Shown: piece by piece, positions 7,260-11,581 of the stretch
Layout: each line of letters begins with the position of its first letter
Position numbering within the stretch: position 1 is the first letter of the stretch
Source: JABCPE02 sp963519075
Lineage (GTDB): Bacteria > Bacteroidota > Bacteroidia > Flavobacteriales > Weeksellaceae
DNA length: 11,581 bases
Direction of reading: 5' to 3'
NCBI GenBank assembly: GCA_963519075.1
Contig: CAUQMH010000048.1
Location: forward strand, 1-11,581
Made by a program: the position numbers and the translations under genes
Notes under the pieces: model-generated
Told to the model about the DNA's origin: nothing
What the model saw: only the letters and a program-made list of their open reading frames with translations
The model's database searches: none

Positions 7260-7312
7260 CAATGTGAAATAATATAACGAAAGAAAATCTTTAAATTATA
7301 ATAATTACAATT

Positions 7313-8533
7313 ATGAAAAAACAGATCATGGCGCTACTTGCTTTGGCAGTAGCACAAGTAGGGTTAGCACAGGAAGAAACAAGTGCTACACTTTATGGTT
7401 ATGCAAAAGGAGAATTCGCGTTTGACTCTCGTCAAGTAGTTGCAGCTAGAGAAGGTAACTTTATCGATTTAGCATCTCCAAATGTAACAGGAAACAATGT
7501 TGCTAATTTCAACGGATGGGGAATCGAATCAAGATTAGGTGTAAAAGTGACAGGTCCTGATTTCTTCGGAATGAAATCTGAAGCTTTGATCGAAGGTCAC
7601 TTCTTTGGTAATAACGGGCAAACTAACAACTTCGGGTTGAGACATGCTTATGTGAAATTATCTAGTGATAGAGTAGAGTGGTTAGTAGGTCAGTACTGGC
7701 ACCCAATGTTCGTAACGAATGTATCTCCAGGAACTTACAACTTTAACGCAGGAAGCCCATTCCAGCCATTCAACCGTTCTCCTCAGATCAGATTCTCTAC
7801 TAAAGGTAACGCAAGATTTACCCTTGCTGCTATCACTGAGAGAGACTTTACATCTTTAGTACTAAATGGAAAAGGTAATGCTGCTAAATCTGGACTTCCA
7901 GCATTCCACGCACAGTTACAGTTTGGTAGCGATGAAAAATTCGTAGGAGGTTTCGGTGCTAATGTTAAATTCACTAGAAACACAGATGCTAACGCTAAAA
8001 CTGCACACGGTAAAACTCTTGCTGCATTTGACTTCTTAGCATATGCAAAAGTACAGTTTACTGAAAACTTCGCTTGGAAAATCTATGGTAACTATGGACA
8101 AAACCCATCTGAATTACTACAGTTAGGAAGTGTTGCTTACAATCCTTTAAAAGATGATTTGAAAAACAGTACTACATTGTCTCTTTGGACAGAGTTTGCA
8201 GGAAAAGCTTCTGAATCTTTTGAGTGGGGTATCTTTGGTGGGTATTCTCAAGACTTTGGATTTAACAATAAAGACTTTGGAAATGTTCTTTATGCCTCTT
8301 CTTTCGCTGTATCAAATGCTTATGGATCTGTAGGAAATCCAGTTAGCACATGGAGAGTATCTCCAAGAATGGGGTGGAAGTCTGGTAATACTAAGCTAGG
8401 TCTTGAGTTTGACTATACTTCTACTACTTATGGATACTATGACTATGCTAACAAAGGGAAACTTAAAAAGTTAGCAAAAGATGCTACAGGAGACAACCTT
8501 CGTGTATCATTATCTTTAACTCAAACATTCTAA
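7313..8533 (+). CDS. Outer-membrane beta-barrel porin (DcaP-like, tentative)
   Basis: The product has 406 residues. Residues 1-19 form a Sec signal peptide (MKKQ, a hydrophobic core, then VGLA), with likely cleavage between Ala19 and Gln20. Bacteroidota exported proteins often begin with such a Gln. The mature part shows alternating hydrophobic and polar residues typical of beta strands, from LYGYAKGEFAF near the start to a final strand LRVSLSLTQTF with a C-terminal Phe, the usual signal for outer-membrane assembly. There is no TonB box, plug domain or lipobox, so it is a diffusion porin rather than a receptor. The fold resembles DcaP-type porins for small anions, but that family call is weak. 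It is divergent from the OFA-type transporter, suggesting a shared substrate route across both membranes. Codon use looks like that of a well-expressed gene (many AAC, TTC and GGT). An efficient hairpin terminator follows. Confidence 0.8.
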   Translation: MKKQIMALLALAVAQVGLAQEETSATLYGYAKGEFAFDSRQVVAAREGNFIDLASPNVTGNNVANFNGWGIESRLGVKVTGPDFFGMKSEALIEGHFFGNNGQTNNFGLRHAYVKLSSDRVEWLVGQYWHPMFVTNVSPGTYNFNAGSPFQPFNRSPQIRFSTKGNARFTLAAITERDFTSLVLNGKGNAAKSGLPAFHAQLQFGSDEKFVGGFGANVKFTRNTDANAKTAHGKTLAAFDFLAYAKVQFTENFAWKIYGNYGQNPSELLQLGSVAYNPLKDDLKNSTTLSLWTEFAGKASESFEWGIFGGYSQDFGFNNKDFGNVLYASSFAVSNAYGSVGNPVSTWRVSPRMGWKSGNTKLGLEFDYTSTTYGYYDYANKGKLKKLAKDATGDNLRVSLSLTQTF

Positions 8534-8560
8534 GATAAATAAAATATTTTGAGATGATAG

Positions 8561-8585
8561 AAGAGCCACTCTGTGAGTGGCTCTT
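8561..8585. terminator. Bidirectional terminator after the porin gene
   Basis: A perfect 11-bp stem (AAGAGCCACTC at 8561-8571 with GAGTGGCTCTT at 8575-8585) has a 3-base loop and is followed by a T-rich run. It lies between the convergent stops of the porin and the short pseudouridine synthase. On the minus strand the run after the stem is weaker, so it serves the porin best. Confidence 0.87.
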
Positions 8586-8612
8586 TTATTTTAGATAAAA
8601 AAAATTAGATTC

Positions 8613-9290
8613 TTACATTTCGCAGGCTTTCCATATGGCATCATTCTGTGGAACAGGAGCGGTTATTTTTATAAGTTCTTTGCTCACAGGATGGATGAAT
8701 TCCAGCATTCTAGCGTGCAGGCTGATTCCGCCGTCTGGATTAGAACGAGGGGCGCCGTACTTCAGGTCGCCTTTTATAGGTACGCCTATTTTAGATAGCT
8801 GAGCCCGTATTTGGTGGTGTCTACCTGTCTGCAAGTCCACTTCCAGCAGCATATAATTATCCAAGGTTTTGAAAATATTATAGCTCAGAATGGCTTTTTT
8901 TGCTCCTTCTGTCTCGTGGGAGTAGATGATGGCTTTGTTATTTTTCTCGTTTTTCTTGAGATAGTGGGTGAGGGTCTGGCTCTGTGGAATCATCTCTTTG
9001 GGAACCACTGCCCAGTAGGTTTTTTTTATTTCTCGGTTTTTTACCATTTGGGTCAGGCGGGAGAGTGCTTTGGAGGTTTTAGCATAGATTACCAGCCCAG
9101 AGGTTGGTCGGTCTATCCTGTGAACCAAGCCGAGATAGACATTCCCAGGTTTTTGGTCGCGTTCTTTTATGAAATCTTTCAGTAGTTCCAGAAGGCTCTG
9201 GTCGCCCGTTTTGTCGCCTTGAACCAGCTGACCTACTTTTTTATTGATAATGAGGATGTGATTGTCTTCGTAGAGAATTTGTGAATTCAT
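8613..9290 (-). CDS. RluA-family RNA pseudouridine synthase, short form without S4 domain
   Basis: The protein has 225 residues and consists of the RluA-type catalytic domain only. Its signature HRIDRPTSG begins at residue 57, with catalytic Asp60, close to Asp64 of E. coli RluA. GRHHQIRAQ forms the second conserved block, with His in place of the common Thr, and a C-terminal block SLHARMLEFIHP follows. It lacks the S4 domain of the RluD protein at 115-1170 and is clearly a different subfamily, nearer RluA or TruC. Members modify 23S rRNA or tRNA uridines; the target here cannot be read from sequence. The start at 9288-9290 lies just downstream of a strong minus-strand promoter. It is transcribed alone and away from the CBS/nadK operon. 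Confidence 0.88.
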   Translation of the reverse strand: MNSQILYEDNHILIINKKVGQLVQGDKTGDQSLLELLKDFIKERDQKPGNVYLGLVHRIDRPTSGLVIYAKTSKALSRLTQMVKNREIKKTYWAVVPKEMIPQSQTLTHYLKKNEKNNKAIIYSHETEGAKKAILSYNIFKTLDNYMLLEVDLQTGRHHQIRAQLSKIGVPIKGDLKYGAPRSNPDGGISLHARMLEFIHPVSKELIKITAPVPQNDAIWKACEM

Positions 9291-9313
9291 ATAAATGTCT
9301 GATTAGAATTTCA

Positions 9314-9344
9314 CAAAGGTAAAGTTTTTATAGTTTTAATCAAA
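9314..9344 (-). promoter_or_regulatory. Bacteroidota-type promoter for the short pseudouridine synthase
   Basis: On the minus strand TTTG (plus-strand 9341-9344), 19 bases, then TACCTTTG (plus-strand 9314-9321) match both the -33 and -7 elements at standard spacing. It is the most complete promoter in the window. The predicted start leaves a leader of only about 17 bases. Confidence 0.7.
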
Positions 9345-9349
9345 TTTCA

Positions 9350-9357
9350 TACCTTTA
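9350..9357 (+). promoter_or_regulatory. Candidate -7 element for the CBS-nadK operon
   Basis: TACCTTTA differs from TAnnTTTG only in the last base and lies 18 bases before the ATG at 9376. No clear -33 element is seen. It mirrors the minus-strand -7 box: GGTAAAG (9318-9324) and CTTTACC (9353-9359) are inverted copies. Confidence 0.4.
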
Positions 9358-9375
9358 CCGAAGTAATTATGATTT

Positions 9376-10029
9376 ATGATAATTGAAAATTATATCGCAA
9401 ATGATTTTCCCATATTGGGCGTAGATACTACTGCGGAGGAGGCTTTGCAGACTGCTGTTGATTTTGATTTTACCCATGTTTTCGTGGAGAACGAGGGAGT
9501 ATTTCAGGGCGCAGTAATGAAGGAGTGCTTGGAGGAAAATCTCAGAAAAAATTTAGGAGAACTGCTTCCGTATATGGATAGGTTTTCTATCCTCTATGAA
9601 AGTACTCTTTTGGATGGGGTGAAATTATTCCATACATTTAATACCAATGTAATTCCTGTAATTAATAAAAACGAGGAATATCAGGGGTATATCGCTTGGG
9701 ACAGTATCACAGATGAATTATCCAAATATCCGTTTTTTTCGGAGACAGGGGCACTGCTTACGGTGGAAATCCCAAGAACTAATTATTCCATGGTGGAAAT
9801 AGCCCAAATCGTAGAAAGCAACAACGGAAAATTCTACGGCGCATTGGTTACGGAGATGAACGAAGCTTTCGTGAGGGTGACGATGAGAATCAGCAATGAA
9901 AATCTCAGCTCCATAGATGAGACCTTTGAGCGCTATGGCTATATCATCGTGCAGAAATTCTATACCGATGAAAAGGAAGAACTGCTGAAAAGCCGATACG
10001 AATTTATGCAAAAATACCTTGAATTCTAA
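9376..10029 (+). CDS. CBS-domain protein, first gene of the nadK operon
   Basis: The protein has 217 residues, is cytoplasmic, and has no signal peptide or membrane segment. Two CBS-like repeats span about 1-58 and 62-118; the second is clearer, with NVIPVINKNEEYQGYIAWDSI at its centre. The region about 127-197 (TVEIPRTNYSMVEIAQIVES to YIIVQKF) has the strand-helix pattern of an ACT-like regulatory domain. CBS pairs usually bind adenine nucleotides, so a role as a nucleotide sensor fits its place before NAD kinase, but this is inference. The ATG at 9369 gives only five codons before a stop, so the start is 9376. The stop TAA shares its last base with the nadK ATG, which indicates translational coupling. 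The pairing with nadK is, as far as I recall, common in flavobacteria. Confidence 0.8.
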   Translation: MIIENYIANDFPILGVDTTAEEALQTAVDFDFTHVFVENEGVFQGAVMKECLEENLRKNLGELLPYMDRFSILYESTLLDGVKLFHTFNTNVIPVINKNEEYQGYIAWDSITDELSKYPFFSETGALLTVEIPRTNYSMVEIAQIVESNNGKFYGALVTEMNEAFVRVTMRISNENLSSIDETFERYGYIIVQKFYTDEKEELLKSRYEFMQKYLEF

Positions 10030-10901
10030 TGCCAAACATCGCAATATATTCACAGAAAAATGGAGATGAGCTTCAGGCTTATCTTCATCAGTTTATTCTT
10101 GAACTGGAGAAAAGGGATAATGTGCAGATTTTTCTCCACGAAAAAATTTTAGAAAAGAATAGTTTATTAGGTAACTATCATATTTTCAGTGATAAAAATT
10201 CCCTCGCAAAATGTGAAATAGATTATTTCTTTTCTTTCGGTGGAGATGGCACTATTCTGAGTGCACTTACGCTGATTCAGGATTTGGAAATCCCTGTGGT
10301 GGGCGTTAATATGGGCAGACTCGGTTTTTTAGCTAATTTCAGCAAAGAAGAGATTTTTGATAATATTGATAAAATTTTTGCTGGCGAGACTCATATCAGT
10401 CAGCGTTCGGTGATAGAAGTGAAAACAGCCGAAAACAGGATAGATTTTCCCTATGCGCTGAATGATGTGGTGATTACCCGCCAAGAGACTACTTCCATGA
10501 TTACTGTGGAAGCCGAAATTAACGGCAAATTCCTGAGTATGTTTTGGGGAGATGGGCTTATAGTGGCCACACCTTCGGGGTCTACAGCGTACTCGCTAAG
10601 CTGTGGAGGGCCTATTATAGAGCCAGAGAATGATAATCTTTCTCTTACGCCTATTGCGCCGCATAACCTAAATATGCGCCCTATCATCCTAAAAGATAAT
10701 GTGGAAATAAAACTAAAAGTCTCCAGCAGGCTGCCGCTGTATTCATTGGGCTTGGATTCTCGGCTTTATCATATGAATGAGGAAGATGAGCTTGTTTTGA
10801 AAAAGGCGGATTTTAGCTTAAATCTTATTTTCCCGAAAAATGTCAGTTTCTATGAAACTTTGAGACAAAAACTCCTCTGGGGGAATGATAAAAGAAATTA
10901 A
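10029..10901 (+). CDS. nadK: NAD kinase
   Basis: NAD kinase phosphorylates NAD to NADP with ATP (or polyphosphate in some species) in the cytoplasm and is the only known route to NADP in most bacteria. The 290-residue product has every family block: GGDGT at 71-75 with catalytic Asp73, NMGRLGFL at 94-101, NDVVI at 145-149, and the glycine-rich region DGLIVATPSGSTAYSLS at 175-191 followed by CGGPI. The length agrees with E. coli NadK (292). The start ATG overlaps the stop of the CBS gene (TAATG), so translation is probably coupled. A small gene follows 13 bases downstream, making a three-gene unit. Confidence 0.95.
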   Translation: MPNIAIYSQKNGDELQAYLHQFILELEKRDNVQIFLHEKILEKNSLLGNYHIFSDKNSLAKCEIDYFFSFGGDGTILSALTLIQDLEIPVVGVNMGRLGFLANFSKEEIFDNIDKIFAGETHISQRSVIEVKTAENRIDFPYALNDVVITRQETTSMITVEAEINGKFLSMFWGDGLIVATPSGSTAYSLSCGGPIIEPENDNLSLTPIAPHNLNMRPIILKDNVEIKLKVSSRLPLYSLGLDSRLYHMNEEDELVLKKADFSLNLIFPKNVSFYETLRQKLLWGNDKRN

Positions 10902-10914
10902 AAATCAATAGATT

Positions 10915-11232
10915 ATGAAATTAGTAAACACACAATTTAGAACAGAAGAATCCCTTACTTGGGATGAAATCAAGGAGCTTATAACAACAGGAATTTATGA
11001 GGAAGATTTTATAGTGCTTTTTGATGAAAAAAGTGAAAACTATGTCCAAATGGCTGAGGATGAGCAGAGTTTCGTAGTGGAAAGCAGAGTTTATGACGGA
11101 GGGAATTTTACACATTATAGAACTTTTGTGGAAGAGCCAGAGGCGGCTATTCCTTTCTTTGAAAAATATTTCAATGATGAAAGCATAGATTTTTCCGCGT
11201 GGGAAAATGTTACAGCAGAGTTTTTGAGTTAA
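10915..11232 (+). CDS. Small acidic protein of unknown function
   Basis: The protein has 105 residues, 25 of them Asp or Glu against 7 Lys or Arg, so it is strongly acidic. It has no cysteine, signal peptide or membrane segment. It is rich in aromatic residues (Phe, Tyr, Trp), suggesting a compact soluble fold; I do not recognise a family. It starts 13 bases after the nadK stop and is most likely read from the CBS-nadK transcript. There is no terminator between it and nadK or between it and accD. A real gene is likely because its codon pattern and reading direction match the operon. The function is unknown. Confidence 0.7.
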   Translation: MKLVNTQFRTEESLTWDEIKELITTGIYEEDFIVLFDEKSENYVQMAEDEQSFVVESRVYDGGNFTHYRTFVEEPEAAIPFFEKYFNDESIDFSAWENVTAEFLS

Positions 11233-11255
11233 AGAAAAAATATTTCTTAAATTTG
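11224..11255 (+). promoter_or_regulatory. Promoter for accD
   Basis: TTG at 11224-11226, 21 bases, then TAAATTTG at 11248-11255 match the flavobacterial pattern TTG-N17-23-TAnnTTTG. The -33 part overlaps the last codons of the small acidic gene. The predicted start near 11262 leaves a leader of about 16 bases. Read-through from the nadK operon is also possible because no terminator intervenes. Confidence 0.6.
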
Positions 11256-11277
11256 CAGAATTATTAAAAGATAAAGA

Positions 11278-11581
11278 ATGTCAGCATTTGATTGGTTCAA
11301 AAGAAAGAAACAAAATATCAGCACTCCCACAGAGGAAAAAAAGGATGTCCCAAAAGGGCTTTGGCATCAGACTCCTACGGGGAAAATAATAGAGAGTGAC
11401 GAACTGAGAGCAAATAACTATGTTTCGCCAGAGGATGGCTTCCATGTGAGAATAGGAAGCAGGGAATATTTTGAAATTATTTTTGATGATTCTAAATTTA
11501 AGGAGTTAAATGCAGATGTAGAGAGCATCGATATTCTTAAATTTAAAGATTCTAAATCCTATAAAGACAGGCTAAAAGAAG
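11278..11581 (+). CDS. accD: Acetyl-CoA carboxylase carboxyltransferase subunit beta (partial, 3' end missing)
   Basis: AccD forms, with AccA, the carboxyltransferase that makes malonyl-CoA from acetyl-CoA and carboxybiotin, the first step of fatty-acid synthesis. The 101 codons present start MSAFDWFKRKK, then TPTEEKKDVPKGLW (16-29), VSPEDGFHVRIG (49-60) and an end DSKSYKDRL, which aligns with E. coli AccD residues near DSKKYKDRL. The four zinc-ribbon cysteines of E. coli AccD are absent: the first pair falls in the stretch HQTPTG and the second pair at Ser50 and Asp53. I recall similar N-termini in other flavobacterial AccD proteins, so this looks like a lineage feature and not decay. The catalytic crotonase-fold domain lies beyond the window edge. 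Confidence 0.88.
   Translation, partial: MSAFDWFKRKKQNISTPTEEKKDVPKGLWHQTPTGKIIESDELRANNYVSPEDGFHVRIGSREYFEIIFDDSKFKELNADVESIDILKFKDSKSYKDRLKE

Larger units (their letters stand above)
6756..7312. other. 557-bp divergent control region between MFS transporter and porin
   Basis: This very A/T-rich stretch holds no plausible gene in either direction and no recognisable tRNA or known riboswitch. It contains a candidate promoter for each flanking gene (minus strand at 6924-6931, plus strand at 7252-7259), two perfect palindromes (6988-7001 and 7152-7168), a near-perfect inverted repeat with one bulge (6828-6859), and short direct repeats (ACTATTTTTTG at 6840-6850 and 6858-6868; ATAATTATTT at 6761-6770 and 6791-6800). 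The length is unusual beside the other intergenic gaps here, all below 180 bp, and suggests complex control of both genes. Confidence 0.6.

Noticed and set aside
6756..7312. Possible tRNA, riboswitch or small RNA gene in the long intergenic region
   Set aside because: No cloverleaf, known riboswitch core or strong internal terminator was seen; the symmetric sites are better read as candidate operators.
115..9290. The two RluA-family genes as a recent duplication
   Set aside because: They differ in length, S4 domain and motif residues (HRIDKDTSG versus HRIDRPTSG) and belong to separate old subfamilies.
11232..11247. Hairpin AAGAAA/TTTCTT after the small acidic gene as a terminator
   Set aside because: The arms are short and A/T-only, no T run follows, and the site overlaps the accD promoter.
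1..11581. Mobile elements, CRISPR arrays, toxin-antitoxin or defence genes
   Set aside because: No transposase, integrase, regularly spaced repeats, attachment sites or defence domains are present; the genes are mainly housekeeping.

Overview
The window looks like chromosomal DNA of a low-GC Bacteroidota, most probably a flavobacterium of the Weeksellaceae type (Chryseobacterium, Elizabethkingia, Riemerella and relatives). The reasons are: near-perfect TAnnTTTG -7 promoter elements, A/T-rich leaders without Shine-Dalgarno sites, a PASTA-tail/rluD pair and a CBS-protein/nadK pair that I recall from flavobacteria, and an AccD N-terminus without zinc-ribbon cysteines. The genus is an inference; no rRNA or other marker gene is present.

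Layout. (1) 1-1170 (+): the Lys/Pro/Glu-rich tail of a protein entering from the left, then an RluD-type 23S rRNA pseudouridine synthase. (2) 1233-3962 (-): a 909-residue phosphoenolpyruvate synthase, convergent with rluD across a shared hairpin. (3) 4136-5260 (+): the radical-SAM heme chaperone HemW, divergent from ppsA, with a terminator-like hairpin immediately before its start codon. (4) 5325-6755 (-): an OFA-type major facilitator transporter, convergent with hemW. (5) 6756-7312: a 557-bp gene-free divergent control region. (6) 7313-8533 (+): an outer-membrane beta-barrel porin. (7) 8613-9290 (-): a short RluA-family pseudouridine synthase without an S4 domain. (8) 9376-11232 (+): a compact operon of a CBS-domain protein, NAD kinase (start and stop overlap by one base) and a small acidic protein of unknown function. 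(9) 11278-11581 (+): the 5' part of accD, with its own promoter.

The genes are mostly housekeeping: ribosome modification, gluconeogenesis, heme delivery, NADP synthesis and fatty-acid synthesis. The most context-specific unit is the transporter/porin pair. Divergent transcription from one long control region suggests that the outer-membrane pore and the inner-membrane carrier serve the same small anionic solute, but the substrate cannot be read from the sequence. All three convergent junctions carry a perfect hairpin flanked by A and T tracts, able to terminate both strands.

I found no mobile element, CRISPR array, RNA gene, phage remnant or defence system, and no convincing new multi-gene system. 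The points most worth checking are the hemW leader hairpin, the changed phospho-histidine loop of PpsA (the Thr target of PpsR-type control is Asn), the palindromes between transporter and porin, and the cysteine-free AccD N-terminus.
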